A DNA stretch of 64,000 nt from Peromyscus leucopus (Eukaryota > Chordata > Mammalia > Rodentia > Cricetidae), in the NCBI RefSeq assembly GCF_004664715.2, contig NC_051069.1, positions 1,058,001 to 1,122,000 of the forward strand, in the 5' to 3' direction. Both the position numbers and the translations under genes were made by a program. The notes beneath the pieces were generated by a model that was given only the letters and a program-made list of their open reading frames with translations, had not been told where the DNA came from and searched no databases. Of this stretch, positions 1 through 11,997 are shown one piece after another (position 1 is the stretch's first letter; each line of letters starts with the position of its first letter).

Positions 1-205
1 GGCCTGCTTTCTTGTAGAACCCAGGACCACTTGCCCACGGGTGGTGGTGGGCCCTCCCCCATTAATCACTAATTAAGAAAATGCCCTACAGGCTTGCCCA
101 CAGCCCGATCTTATGAAGACCATTTCTCAATTAAGGTTCTCTCCTCTCAGATGACTCTGGTTTGTGTCGAGTTGACGTGAAACTAGCCATCACACAGTCT
201 CTCAC
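1..205 (+). repeat. Rodent interspersed repeat, 3' part (family name uncertain)
   Basis: The text from GCCTGCTTTCTTGTAGAACC to GACGTGAAACTAGCCATCACAC is the 3' half of a rodent-specific repeat. Related copies lie at 21826-22410 and 62014-62405. The 5' half lies before the window. Confidence 0.6.
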
Positions 206-884
206 GTTGTTTCAAGTCCCTCTCTTGCCCCAACTCTTAAATAAGACCCGAGGCATCTCTACCCCAACATCCACAAAGGGTTGAGGCCATAGAGACCCTA
301 GCCAGGAAATGCAGGAGGGTGGAGCCTAATGGGGTGGAGTAGCTGGGGAAATTACTGTACGGTGTTGGCCTCGTCTTCCTGAGGTGACCACAGGTTTGGA
401 CCAAAGCCTTGTAGTCTGTGGGATACAGAATCCATAACCATTAAGTATCAGTGGCAGCTGTGGCACTCGGGTTTTCTGCAGGCTGCAGGGTTCCCCGTGG
501 GCTCTTTAAGAACTTAGCGATGGAGGTGGAAGGCTTTCCCGGGTCGCCGGTAGAGAGCTGGTGTAACACATGCAGTAGCCAGCAGAGGGAGCTCATGGCT
601 CCTTCTGGTGGAGCTAGGGCAGTTCCTGGGTGTGGTGAAAGCGGCCCCACCCCTCAGAGGCAGAGTCCCAAGGAGGGCTGCAGACCACATTCGAGGTTTC
701 TTTTGGCGGGGTCGCTTCACGCTCCTCTATTTGTTTCTGTTCTAATGATCCTGACCCCAGCGTTTGTCATAAGTCCCTGTTTCGGCAAAGCTTCTTTAAA
801 GAGAATTTGCTGCGTACTTGCCTTGCGCCAGCCAATGCTGAAAAGAGGAGGGCTCGGACCTTAGGCTCTGAAGGGTTGGAATTT

Positions 885-993
885 TAGGAGCAGGCAAAGG
901 GGCTTGCTGACAAGCCGTATGACCCGAGTTCAATCCCCAGGACCCACATAGTGGAAGGAGAGAACTCATTTCCACAAGTGGTCCTCTGACCTC
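885..993 (+). repeat. tRNA-derived SINE (B2-like), sense; arm of an inverted repeat
   Basis: It carries the pol III B-box-like GAGTTCAATCCC and the family text 'cccaggacccacat'. It is almost identical, in reverse, to 1835-1939, with about three mismatches and one 4-base gap. Confidence 0.7.
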
Positions 994-1013
994 TTATATA
1001 ATTCTCATTGCAT

Positions 1014-1209
1014 AAGAATTAAGCTTTGCCGGGCGTTGGTGGCGCATGCCTTTAATCCCAGCACTCGGGAGGCAGAGGCAGGTGGATCTCTGTGAGTTCG
1101 AGGCCAGCCTGGGCTACCAAGTGAGCTCCAGGAAAGGCGCAAAGCTACACAGAGAAACCCTGTCTCGAAAAACCAAAAAAAAAAAAAAAAAAAAAAGAAT
1201 TAAGCTTTG
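1014..1209 (+). repeat. Young B1 SINE with 15-bp target-site duplication
   Basis: A full B1 (GCCGGGCGTTGGTGGCGCAT start, A-rich tail) is flanked by perfect 15-bp copies of AAGAATTAAGCTTTG at 1014-1028 and 1195-1209. The body has the 'aaaggcgcaaagctac' block typical of this genome's young B1s. Confidence 0.95.
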
Positions 1210-1484
1210 AAGCATGGAAAAATGAGCTGTGAGGTTCAAAGCAGGAATGGCCATTGTCTGCTAGGGCAATCAGAGAAGGCTTCCCGGAGGACACCGTGTC
1301 TGAGAAGGCCTGAAAAGAGGTGAGGACTTGGAGCTTTTTATTTGGAAATAATCATCTTCCCAATAAGTGCATCTTTAGAAAAAATGAACACATGGATGTT
1401 CAAGGACCCCAAGCATTTCGCGTTGCCTTAGAACCCAGGATAGATAAAGAATGACTGAAGATAGTTAGAAAGCAGATTTCAGGC

Positions 1485-1655
1485 CATGCCCTGTGTGTAC
1501 ATGTGTGTGGGCAGGCATGAATGCCTGCGGAGGCCATAGGTACACATATGCGCTACAGTGCCTAGCTTTTTATGTGTGCGCTGGGGATCAGAACTCAAGT
1601 CTGGATGCTCCCCACCCCAAGGACTCATGGTTGGAGCCATCTCCCCGGGAGTCGC
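1485..1655 (-). repeat. Diverged B4 SINE, antisense
   Basis: The end reads GCTGGGGATCAGAACTCAAG then GGAGCCATCTCCCC, the reverse complement of a B4 left end. Confidence 0.5.
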
Positions 1656-1834
1656 CGCTGCCATAATTTTTTAGAAGCTTAAATACCATTCCCAGGTTTT
1701 GTCTTCCCTGAAAAGGGTGTGAATACTTTTACACAACTGGAGAGCTTTAGTTCTTTTTATATTCTTAATTTTTAAAAATCACACTTAGATATTGCATATG
1801 TGAGGATGCACGTGCTAGAGTTCTTATGTGGATG

Positions 1835-1939
1835 GAGGTCAGAGGACCACTTGTGGAAATGAGTTCTCTCCACTATGTGGGTCCTGGGGATTGAACTCAG
1901 GTCATAAGGCTTGTCAGCAAGCCTCTTTGCCTGCTCCTA
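1835..1939 (-). repeat. tRNA-derived SINE, antisense; second arm of inverted repeat
   Basis: It is the reverse complement of 885-993, sharing the unusual text AACTCATTTCCACAAGTGG. Confidence 0.7.
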
Positions 1940-2167
1940 GCAGTTAGCCAGGTGTCTGGTGAGCAGGGCCACAGCCCGTGTTTCTCCAGGCCAGTCCTCT
2001 CCCTTCAGCTCCCCTGGCTAATGTGCTTCCTTGGGCCTGGTTGACTTGTGGTTTCACCCTGAGCTCCCTTTGAAAAGTTCCCAGTATATTCTGAGCTGCA
2101 CAGGCTATTACATGTGACTGCACCCCGCCTCCTGGGTGGGTGACAATAATCAAGGCTTCTGGAGGAG

Positions 2168-2269
2168 GTGGCACAGGCCTACAACTTTAGTACTCAGGAG
2201 GCTGAGGCAGATGCTTATGAGTTCAAGGCCAGCCTGGGCTATGTAATAAGAGCTTATCTCAAAAGGGAG
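2168..2269 (+). repeat. Diverged B1-type SINE, sense
   Basis: GAGGCTGAGGCAGA and GTTCAAGGCCAGCCTGGGCT are B1 landmarks; the copy is old and short. Confidence 0.6.
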
Positions 2270-2392
2270 GAGATGGAAGGAAGAGGGAAGAAAGAAGGGG
2301 AGAAGGAGAGAAAAGGAGGAGACAAGGAAAGGAGGAGGGGGAGCAGGGGAGGAGAAAGGGGGAGGAAAGAGAAGGGAGAAAGAGGAGAACTT
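2262..2392 (+). repeat. Polypurine GA-rich tract
   Basis: About 130 bases are almost pure A and G, immediately after the B1 tail, and probably grew from it. Confidence 0.85.
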
Positions 2393-2402
2393 TTAAAAAC
2401 AC

Positions 2403-2606
2403 CTTTTAGATTTGTTTTATGTTAGTGATTTACTTGCATGTGTCTATGTGCATCATGTGTGTGCAATACCAGCAAAGGTCAGAAGAGGGCTTGAATCCCT
2501 GGAAATGGAGTTCCTAAAGATTGTGAGCTGCCATGTGGGTGCTGGAAACTGAATCCCAGATCCTCGAAAGAGCAACAAGTGCTCTTAACCACTGAGCCAA
2601 CTTTGA
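2403..2606 (-). repeat. B3 SINE, antisense
   Basis: GCCATGTGGGTGCTGGAAAC and CTCTTAACCACTGAGCCA are reverse-complement B3 landmarks. Confidence 0.75.
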
Positions 2607-2659
2607 TTCCTTTTAATTAATTCGTGAGATGATTATTTGTGGAGCTGGAAGGTGGAGGT

Positions 2660-2865
2660 AGGTCTGGTGTTAATTGAGTGCTCTACTACTGAGGTGTATC
2701 CTCCTTTCTTTATTTTTATAATTTTAAATTTTGAGACAAGTCTTGGTAACTTGCCTGGTCTAGCCTTCAACTTTCTAGATAGCCAGGCAGACCTCAAACT
2801 TGTGACCCTCCTGTCTCAGGCTTTTAACCAGCTGGAGCTATAGGCATGTGCTACTACACTGGCCG
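2660..2865 (-). repeat. Old B1/ID-type SINE, antisense
   Basis: An ID-like end (GTGCTCTACTACTGAGGTGT) is followed by antisense B1 text (TTGAGACAAGTCTTGG, AGCTATAGGCATGTGC). Confidence 0.55.
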
Positions 2866-3479
2866 CTTACTTAAATTTAACACCTACGATTGCATAGTTG
2901 GTATTTGAACTTCATTCTGGTCTGAAGTCAAACCTTCCTTTTATCTAAAGTTTGCCTCTTAAATAAATATCCAGTAGTTGTTGATTTAGTTTTAGGAAGA
3001 ATAGTTGGTTAGTGCACTGTAAGGATGCAGTGGGCTGAGTAGTAATTAAAACACAGTGTTTATTTCCCTTAGACTTGGATTAACTAACAATCTATAAACA
3101 CCATGAGTGTCTGACTCTAGATATAATTTCCCAGAGTTCAGAGGAGTTCCTGAAACATGTAGGGCCACAAGGAACATTTGTTTGGCCTTAGACCCATTTT
3201 TCTAAGTCTCCACATGGGTTGGTTTTAATTCCTTAACACCCTTGTCCCTCTAAAAGATGCTTCTCTGTGCATAGGCAGAGGGACTTGAGTCTCTGATTCC
3301 CCTGAGGGGTTTGGGAGCAGGATGCTGGGCTGCTCGGGTTCTGTGGTAATTCATCTTCACCATCAACTGTGCTTTCTAGCCACCCTGGACACATACTTTC
3401 GTGCATGTCTGTGAAAACGTTCCCAGGTAGGATTGACTGAGTTGAGAGACACATCTTGAAGGTAGGAGACACCACTCTA

Positions 3480-3695
3480 TGGGTGCAGAACCAGACTGAA
3501 CAAAAAGGAGACAGAGCTGGGCACCAGCATATATCTTTCTACCTCAGGACACTGGACACATGTGACTAGCCACCTCAGACTCCTGATACCACAATGAGCT
3601 GTATCCCCTCAAACTGTGAGCCAAAGCGAACCCCATCTTCCTTGAGTAGCTGATGTAAGGTAATTTTCAGTAACAGTAAAAAAGCAACTAACGCA
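3480..3695 (+). repeat. Rodent interspersed repeat 3' part (name uncertain)
   Basis: The text 'ctcaaactgtgagccaaa' followed by 'agcaactaac' matches a common rodent medium-reiterated repeat; I cannot name the family safely. Confidence 0.5.
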
Positions 3696-3848
3696 TGCCC
3701 TCTTGACCTTCTCCCCAAAAGATGCCATTCCTGCCCTGCCCTGGCAGCACCCTGCTAAGGCTCAGTTGCTGGTGGGCTGCCCTTGGGGAGGTCAGGTCTC
3801 GCCTAGAGTTTAATTTGACTGTATGTCATGTTTCTTGTTAGTTTTAAT

Positions 3849-3849
<1 letters not shown>

Positions 3850-3896
<47 letters not shown>

Positions 3897-4048
3897 CACT
3901 CACCTGAGGTGCAGGTCCCTAGGGAGGCCAGAAGATGGTGTCAGATCCCTTGGAGCTGGTGTTACAAATGGCTGTGAGCTGCTATGTGGGTGCTGGAAAT
4001 GGAACTCAAGTAGTTAATGATCTTGACGGATGAGTCATCTCTTCAGCA
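3850..4048 (-). repeat. (TG)n array plus antisense B3 SINE
   Basis: A pure TG run occupies 3850-3892. It is followed by B3 text (GGAGGCCAGAAGATGG, GTGAGCTGCTATGTGGGTGC). The TG run is the B3's own tail region. Confidence 0.75.
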
Positions 4049-5439
4049 GAAACTACATATCATCCTTTGCCCTTAATGTCTGGCACAAGGGTCCTCCCCC
4101 ACTTCCTTCTTTCTTCCCCCTTTCTTCTTCCCTCCTGCCCTGCTACATAGGTGTGGGTTGGAGTCTGGAGGGCATGTACCAAGAGTCCCAGGTTCTCGTG
4201 TCCTGGGAATGAAGGATTGGATAGGGACACACGCGGTAGAATTAGAGACGGCTTCTTAAGAAAGAGTACGTTCCGGAGCAGAGATGGGCAGAGATCTGAG
4301 AAAGGTCAGATGCAACAATGGCAGTCAGGAGAGGAGAGAACGATGCTCTGGGTCACTAACATAGCACCTACCTTCTCTGCATTTGGAGGTCCACGCATGC
4401 TCTGTCCCCTACATGGAACCCTGATGGGGAGGGGTCTCCAGCCTTCCCACCAACTTAACCTGCTTTTATAAGATGCCCCTTCCCTACACCCCATTCTCCT
4501 GACACACCTCCTCCCTTTAGGGACCAAGCACTCAGCTCTTGCTTTCTAGGCACAGGGAGAGAAGTGGATGAGAAGAAATCGGGGAAGAGAAATGACAGGG
4601 AACACGGTCTCTGCCACCAAGAGGCTGGCGGTCAAGCCAGGGAGCCAGGTGTCATCTTCCCCACGACACCAACAGAGAGAAGCAAGAACTGAACAGCTAC
4701 CATAAGCCTGGCAAACTGGTGTGAGATGGACAGGAAGGAACCACGCAATGCCACCTGGGCACTGGGGGGAGTTTGGTAGGCATCTTGGAGCTTCCAGCAA
4801 GAGAAACAGGCCTCTGGATATGAGAGGGAGAGGACATAGGGTCACAGGGGCCACCAGTCCTCTTTGCCAGGACAGAGGGCACAGGAGGACCCCAGAGCCC
4901 AGCGCTGTCCATGGACTGCCCAGAGCGTGTGACTGCATCTACCCTTGTTCCTTGTCCCTAGACCATTTGTCTTAAAATGCGGATGGGCCACTGGGATAAA
5001 TTAGTGGCATGGCCATCTAGAAGCAGTCACAGAGACAAGGCCCAGGAAAGTGGCCCAGGCCACAAGGTGAGGTGGGGCTGTCAGGCTCAGTTGGTGCAAA
5101 CATCTGGAAAACACAGAGGTTGCTCTGAGTGACGAGGGGAGCTGGCTCTGCAGTTTGAGGAGTGTCTTACAGAGCCCGAGGGCAGAGGACTTGAACCAGA
5201 GACTATAAGGACCTTGCTCCAGGAGGGGAGGCCTTTCTTTCAAGGCTTCTCGGTTTCTCCTGCTGTTAGCCTTGTTCTAAATCCCGGGTCAGCATGCTAC
5301 AGAAAATAGCCCCTGAGCTCACATTAACTGTGACATGACTATTAATGATGAAATTGTTCTATTTGGATGTATTGATTACATAAAACATACCAGTATGATT
5401 AATTTTGCTTGTTTTTTTTCCCTTCCAAAATGGGTTAAA

Positions 5440-5515
5440 GGGGCTTTTGGGGGAGTGGCTCAGTGGTAGAGGGCACACTTAGCATCTATAAGACCTTAGG
5501 TTCGATCCCCAGTAC
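5440..5515 (+). repeat. ID SINE (tRNA-Ala-derived)
   Basis: GGGGGAGTGGCTCAGTGGTA and GGTTCGATCCCCAGTACC are the A- and B-box regions of a rodent ID element. Confidence 0.75.
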
Positions 5516-5524
5516 CTGACTAGA

Positions 5525-5855
5525 GAGAATGCTCAGTGGTTAAGAAAGCATACTGCTCTGGCAGAGTTGAGTTCAGTTCCCAGCATCCTTGTTGAGCAGC
5601 ACACAGCTCCATGTTACTGTTGCAGTAGTAATGAGACTGAGTATTGGGGGGTCCACTTTGGACTTGTATGCTCACGGTCGGTTTTGACTAGTTCTACCCC
5701 ACCTGCTCAAGAGCCATGCTGACCAGTGTCTACACAACTAGTCAGAAGAGGATCTTCAGTGGAGGGGAGCTTGGGACCTTCTCCAGCTCCAGGGGGTCAC
5801 CTGCACTCACATGCCCACACCCCTCCACATACACAAATAATTAAAAATAAAAATT
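5525..5855 (+). repeat. B2 SINE split by an unrecognised ~150-bp insert
   Basis: The B2 5' part (GCTCAGTGGTTAAGAAAGCA) runs to about 5627. The B2 3' part resumes at about 5780 (CTCCAGCTCCAGGGGG) and ends in AATTAAAAATAAAAA. The sequence between has no B2 likeness and I do not recognise it. Confidence 0.6.
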
Positions 5856-5859
5856 GTAT

Positions 5860-6087
5860 TAAGTGTTTAGTTACTGCATGTCTATGTGTGTTTGCCTGAG
5901 CATATATATAGGCATGTGCACTGTGCATGTAGGAGCCGTGGAGATGAGAACAGGTGTTGGATTTCCTGGAACAGGCATTGTAGACTGTTGTCTACATGTA
6001 GCCTCCATGCAGTTGCTAATGTCTGAACCCAGGTCCTCTACCAGAATAGTAAGTGCTCTTAACCACTGAGCCATCTCTTCAGCTGCC
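5860..6087 (-). repeat. B3 SINE, antisense
   Basis: It ends AAGTGCTCTTAACCACTGAG then CCATCTCTTCAGC, the reverse complement of the B3 tRNA-like head. Confidence 0.75.
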
Positions 6088-6120
6088 CCCCAATAATAAA
6101 TTTTAAAATTAAATTAAATT

Positions 6121-6259
6121 TGTTGTTGTTGTTTAAGACAGGATCTCTCTATGTAGTCCTGGAACTCACTCTGTAGACTAGGCTGGCCTGAATGCAGAGA
6201 TTCGCCTGCTTCTGCCTCCCAAGTGCAGGGGTTAAAGGCATGTGCCACCACATCTGGAT

Positions 6260-6335
<76 letters not shown>

Positions 6336-6336
6336 C
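6121..6336 (-). repeat. Antisense B1 followed by (CT)n array
   Basis: B1 text (AAGACAGGATCTCTCTATGT, GCATGTGCCACCAC) is followed by an almost pure CT run at 6263-6336. Confidence 0.85.
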
Positions 6337-6568
6337 AAATGTGGCTAAAAGGGGAGTAGACACACCTCAGTGGTAGAACACTTGCCTAGCCTCAATGGAA
6401 TAAAAGAAAAGGAGAAAAAAGTGGCTATTAGAAAATTTAAACATGAAACTGGTTCATATTATACTCTTATTGTGGACCAGCAGCATAGACTCTACACCTG
6501 ATGGATTGTCTTTATTGAAAAGAACAAAACCCCACATGCTTAGCAACTCTTGAGAGAGCTGGGGAGAG

Positions 6569-6570
<2 letters not shown>

Positions 6571-6619
<49 letters not shown>

Positions 6620-6974
6620 TGTATGTGTGTGTGTGTGTATGTATGTGTATATGTGTGTGTATGTATATGTATGTGTGTGTGTATGTGTGTGTGTGTGTAT
6701 GTATGTGTATATGTGTGTGTATGTATATGTATGTGTGTGTGCATGTGCATGCATGTGTATGTGTGTGTATATATGTGTGTATGTGTGTATGTATGTGTGT
6801 ATGTGTGTGTATGTGCATCGTGTGTGTGTGTGTGTGTATGTGTGTATGTGTGTGTGTGTATGTGTGTGTGTGTATGTGTGTGTATGTGTGTGTATGTATG
6901 TGTGTGTGTATGTGTGTGCATGTGTGTGTGTATGTGTATGTATGTGTGTGTGTGTGTGTGTGTGTGCGTGCATA
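6571..6974 (+). repeat. Long compound (TG)n/(TATG)n array of about 400 bp
   Basis: Nearly every base is in TG or TATG steps. It contains a perfect 60-bp tandem duplication (6621-6680 equals 6681-6740). All reading frames through it are open only because of the repeat. Confidence 0.98.
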
Positions 6975-7974
6975 CAGTCTCAGTGCTGCTCCTCTTCTGT
7001 TATCACTGTCTTGTCCTCCAGTGGCCCAAGTGCTGGCCTCAGCCATGGCTGCTGTGCGGAGCTTCCTACCATGCCACCCCTGACCACAAAAGACAGAATG
7101 AGGGCGGTGACTCCTGGCACAGCACCCAGGCACTCCTCTGGCCTGGAGATGCGCTCACAGGGACCTGCAGACACTCTATGACTCTAAAAAGCTCACAGGA
7201 AGCCACCACACGGCTCCCACAGGGAGCTGCCTTGGTTGGTGAGGTTGCGGTTTCTTGGCTTAGGGCTCACAGCTCTCCAGCCAGCGAGGCTGGTGCTCCA
7301 CTCCCCAGAGGCCCTGATTGCCTGTTGTAAATCTCCTTGATTAGTGGAAATGTTGAGAACAGGTTCATTACTGTTTAACACAAAATTGTATATTAAACGC
7401 TATTCTTAGTGTTGCTGAGAGGCACTATCCATAATAGAAAGTTTGGAAACCGCTGACACAAACTAATTTGTTCCTCGGGAGCCTGCTTTTTGCCACGTGT
7501 GGCTGGTAGGTGGCAGGAGTGCCCCAGAGACGTGTGCTTGGCATGCTCATCTCTCTGAAATTCATAGGATTTCAAGCCAGGGAATATGTCCACACTCCAC
7601 CGCCCAGGATGATATGCAACCTGCCCTCTTTGTCTAAGTCCCACAGGCAACAGCCCTGCTCTTTCTGCAGCTTCGTTTCCTCCACACCTTGGAATGCACC
7701 AGGCTGTAAATGAGCCAAGCCGTGAGTGAGCCTATCTCCAAAAGCCTTGAGTCATAACCGCAGAGTCCTCCATCCATGTGCACTTCTGCATGCCATCGCC
7801 ACACTCATGGAACCAGTTCCCCCTCGCTGAGACCCACGGCAGCTAGGACTCCTCCCAAGGCCCTAACAACTCATGACCTCCCCCTGCACCTGTCTCCAGT
7901 CCTGCCCCTCAGGGGAGGCAGCATCGATCGCCTCAGCACGGTTAATTAAGGGTGTGCTCAGCAGCCTGGCTTAT

Positions 7975-8105
7975 GTCCCTGCTCTGTCCTTATTGGCTGT
8001 GAGACCACAGGCTAATTATGTAATCTTTCTAGAATTCCGTTTTCCCACCTGTGAACTGAAGTTTAGGAGAGCGCCGCCTTCACTGGGAGGGTGCAGCACA
8101 ATGTA
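7975..8105 (+). repeat. MIR SINE, sense
   Basis: The order CTGTGAGACCACAGGCTAAT, then TTTTCCCACCTGTGAA, follows the MIR core ('tgtgaccttgggcaagt...cctcatctgtaaaatg'). Confidence 0.55.
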
Positions 8106-8309
8106 TGTATTGTTTTATGTTAATATGCACACAGACATCTCTAGCACATAATGAGATAGTATGGGAAACTTCCTATAGGGGATGCCTTGAGCAACTTAGC
8201 TACTGCTATTTTTTGTGGGTTCTTTCCCTTTCTTCTGTCTTCTTGCCTTGGCTTTTGGGGTGCTCAGAAGACATCAGTCGGATTGATTGCCTGAGTTGTA
8301 GGCCACATT

Positions 8310-8985
8310 TCACTTATTTATTAGCTGATGGACATCCGGGTTGCCTTTACTTCTACAGGGTGGGGAAATGAGGGAGCGCATGCGTGTGGAGGCCAGAGGA
8401 CGGCCTTGGTTGTCCTTTCTCAGGTGAGTTGGGGGTGGGGTGCATGGGGCCAGGTCTCTCACTGGTCCTCACCGAGGAGGCTAGGCTGATGGGTCAGGGA
8501 ACCCTGGAGACTTGCTCAACTCAACCTCCCCAGGGCCAGGATTGTAAGCACACACCATAATGCCTGGCCTTTTCACATGGGTTCTGGGGATTAAACTCAG
8601 GACCTCACACTTGCAAAGGAAGCACATTTACGGGCCGAGGTATCTGCTCTGCCCTATCTTTACGTTTTAACTATTAGGAATAATGTTATGAGCATTGGTG
8701 GGTGGAGTTTGAGTGGACCTGTGCTTTTATTTCTCTTGTATGTATACTTGGCAGCGATATGCTGGGCCAGTGCTCCGTCTATATTTATTTAACCGCCTGA
8801 GGAACTAATATTCCCTAAAGCGGCAGCTTCGCTTTGTACTCCACTCCTTGCTGGCAGCATAGGAGAGTGCAGCTTTTTCCTTATCCGATCGATCGTATAT
8901 GTGAATCTCTATCTTGCTGTGGCTTGAATTTGCACAACCTCAATGGCTAAGGATGCTGTCAATCACTTCTCCATCATTTGCTTAC
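8310..8985 (-). repeat. Ancient L1M LINE 3' fragment, antisense, split by a B4
   Basis: AGCTGATGGACATCCGGGTT at 8323, TAACTATTAGGAATAATG and GAGCATTGGTG after 8667, and the CTGGCAGCATAGGAGAGTGC region match the mammalian L1M end in antisense. The L1 is broken at about 8357 and resumes at about 8659. Confidence 0.75.
8357..8658 (-). repeat. B4 SINE, antisense, nested in L1M
   Basis: GTGTGGAGGCCAGAGGACGG, CAGGTCTCTCACTGG, and CTGGGGATTAAACTCAGGAC follow the reverse complement of B4 in order. Confidence 0.75.
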
Positions 8986-10704
8986 TTTTTGCTTGGATTC
9001 CCATTGTGGCTTTTCCAAACTTTTTCTAGACTTCAAAAGGTCCCAGTTCTTCCCACTCTCTTATCTCTGCTATTCAGAAACATCTTCATGCATTTAGTCA
9101 TGAAGAATAACTTGTTGAGCTTTTTTTCAGGTAGTCTATGCATTCGTCAGAAGCAGACAACTGATCAAGAAAAGCCAGATCCTTTGCTGTCAACCTTTAT
9201 TTGTGTAACAATCTGGAGGAGTCATTCATTGTCTTGTCTTGTAGAACCATTCTCCTTAAAAGGCATCAGAAACTTCCCAGGGTCTTCAGGATAAATTTAA
9301 TGGTTAAATTCAGGGCAACTGTTAACACCATGTGTCCATATGAGTGTTAGGCTAGCTCCACCCTTGCCCTTACTACAACGTGAGGTCTCCAAATCAGTAA
9401 CCCTTTCGGGCAGCCCCACCTCTCTTCCCTACTACCCTCCGATGCTTCTCCAAGGCAAGGGATGACTCTTACACCCTTGCATTTCCTACAGCCCTAGAAC
9501 AACACTTGGCCTGTTAAAAGTCCCAATAAAAGGCTGTACACTGAGTTAGTAGGTGAGAAGAAGTTGGTTAGCAAAATGAAAGAATGCAAGACTATATTGT
9601 TCTATGAAGTCATGTAACTTAGGTTAGTTGGCCAACGTGAGGCTCTCTTCTGACGCCCATGTCAAGCAGTCCAATCCCCACCGTATCCTGAGCCAGCTGA
9701 GATGAGCTTTGAGCTTAGTCAAGTATTCAAAACAAATGCTACTAGCCTTTTAAGTTTTAACTCATGGCACATTTGCATCTGTTTGAATCCTTTGGGTTCT
9801 AAGCAAAATAACCTAACACAAAATCCACTGTCTGAATAGGGACTCTGTGACTCAGAGTCCTGTTGGGGAGGCTGTGCTAAAACTGCAAGAACAGAGGGAG
9901 TGGAAGAACCCTCCGGTCTGACACACCCTCTCTTTCCACCCCTGACACAGATGCAGACAGGACAAAGGTCCCTCTCTAGCCACGACAGGAAAGCATTGCT
10001 GAGGTAAGGGATGGAGGCAACCGGAAGTGGGCCTGCAGTGGCGTATCCGGCCTGGCCCAGCCTGTGGGAGACAGGATGCAAGAGAGCCGGGCTCCACAGT
10101 TCCCTGTTAATACAGACGGTTTCCTATTTTCTGTAGCATGTGTGGTGGCCCATATGATGAGCCAGCGATAAATACATTGTCCTGAAATCTAACTGAGAGG
10201 GAGGAAACGCCTGGTATTTATGATATGCCCTTCTGCTTATCCATGGAGAATGTTGTCGGGGGAGATAAAGACAGCAAAGACAGTGTGCGCAGAGATATTT
10301 GTAACAAGACACCAAGTTACAGAGGGCAGATTGAAGTGCCTAGCTACTCCAAAATAGGATGCAGGCTCTGAGTCAGGGCTTAAGCTCCATCTTGGGTCTT
10401 GCCCTCAACTTTCCTCCCTCCCATTTCAGGCCCCTCCAGATGACCACAGCTTCCAGCCTCACTTAGCTCCAACGCTCCGTCACTACTAAGGGACACGGTT
10501 TCCCCAGGATGCCTGCTCAGCCGTCCATTGCTTCTTCTCCCTTGACTCTCTCTCCCTACATTCTCTCTGGTTACTGAATAATCAGATCTTTGTCGCTTGT
10601 GGTTGAGTAAAGGGCACAGGAAACAGCCTCCCACCTTACCCAGTACCAACTGGGTGTCTTTTGGACACTGCTTATTCTACCTTAATAACCCTAAAAGGCA
10701 ACAA

Positions 10705-10832
10705 TGACCATCTCCCATCTTACAGATTAAGAAACTGAGGTGCAAGGGAAAAAAAGTGATTGATTACTCTTATAACGAGAAGCCACAGTATTCGAACTCA
10801 TAGTCTGATGCAGGGACCTCTTATTTAGCACA
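10705..10832 (-). repeat. MIR SINE, antisense
   Basis: TCTTACAGATTAAGAAACTG followed by AGTATTCGAACTCA fits the reverse complement of MIR. Confidence 0.75.
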
Positions 10833-11997
10833 CTGTGTTTATTTCTTGCTATTTGTTTGGTGTGACCGAAGCATGAGGTGTTCCTGTCCTAAAGGAGACA
10901 TACAAACAAAAACAATGGCATGCCGGGAGGTGCACTTTGGCAGCAGTGATGGGAGAAGAAAGGCTCTTCAGCCCAGACCGTTGTCATCGTCGTCATGGAG
11001 GAGGAGCATGTGTGAGGACTCCACTGTAGACGCCACAGAGCACTGCCTATATCCCCGTCCCTCTCAGCCACAAGGAGTGGTGGATGTCAGCGGCTCACAG
11101 GAATTGCCCTGGACTGGAGGGAGCGGCCTCACCCCCTATGAGGTCCTTTCCTCAGGGCAATCTTGAATTCAGGAACTTGTCACCAAGGAGGTACAGAAGC
11201 TCCGCTCTTGGTAAGGGCCATCTGGACAGAGCTCCTTATCAGGATGGCCGAGGCACTCTGGCAGCCAGCTCCTCCTGTGCCTGGGTGACCTCTGTCTTCA
11301 GGACTCCCCGTGGCTGCACTCAGCCACCTGTCAGCTTGCAGCTGTTTAATCTCAGGCTCCCCATTTCGGCTTGATGGACTAAGCTGTCACGGGGAGTTGC
11401 TCACTTGCCAGCACCCTCCCATTTCCAGCTGAACTCCATCTTCTCTAAACCCAGGCAGCTCAGGCATATCGTCATGGTGGTTTCCCACTCCCCTGAGAGG
11501 CACTGATCCACCCCAAATCTCCCCCCAGTGGACCTCAGTGCCTACTGCCCGGGTTATCTTCCTGCTCTCTCAGTTGCATGGGGGAGCTGAGTAGCCACGG
11601 AGAGAGATCCTGGTGGCATGACCCCAGCTGAATGGGTGCTGATATGACCAGGCACCTGTGTTTATTGACTTAGCAACAGCACATAGCCGTTCCTCCCACC
11701 CCTGCCCCAAGGTTGCAGATAAGCAGGACTTGTGGGAATTGACACCCGTGACTGATGACTGAGTCTCAGGACCACACAGATGTCTGCACTGATGTGGGAT
11801 TAGTTCCTGACATCAAAGGAGTATACTCACAGTGAAGAGAGAGGTGGAGATATGAAGGGCAATAGGTGTGTGAGCATGTTAGGACAGTCCCAGCACTGGT
11901 GGGGTGGCCTTTTCTGGTTTTCTCTATCCCTTCTCTTTTTCCAGGCCTTTCTGTTCCTGTACTGCAGGGCCTTTCATAGAGTTATAATTCAACTATT

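Noticed and set aside
5440..5515. tRNA-like A and B boxes that might be a tRNA gene
   Set aside because: The copy is an ID SINE with no cloverleaf or proper 3' end; the same applies to the B2, B3 and B4 heads.
6454..7330. Several 150-250-codon frames on both strands over the TG array
   Set aside because: They are Cys-Val or His-Thr strings created by TG/CA repeats.
8914..9294. A 126-codon frame with hydrophobic residues
   Set aside because: Its start lies in an antisense L1M fragment and no family is recognisable.
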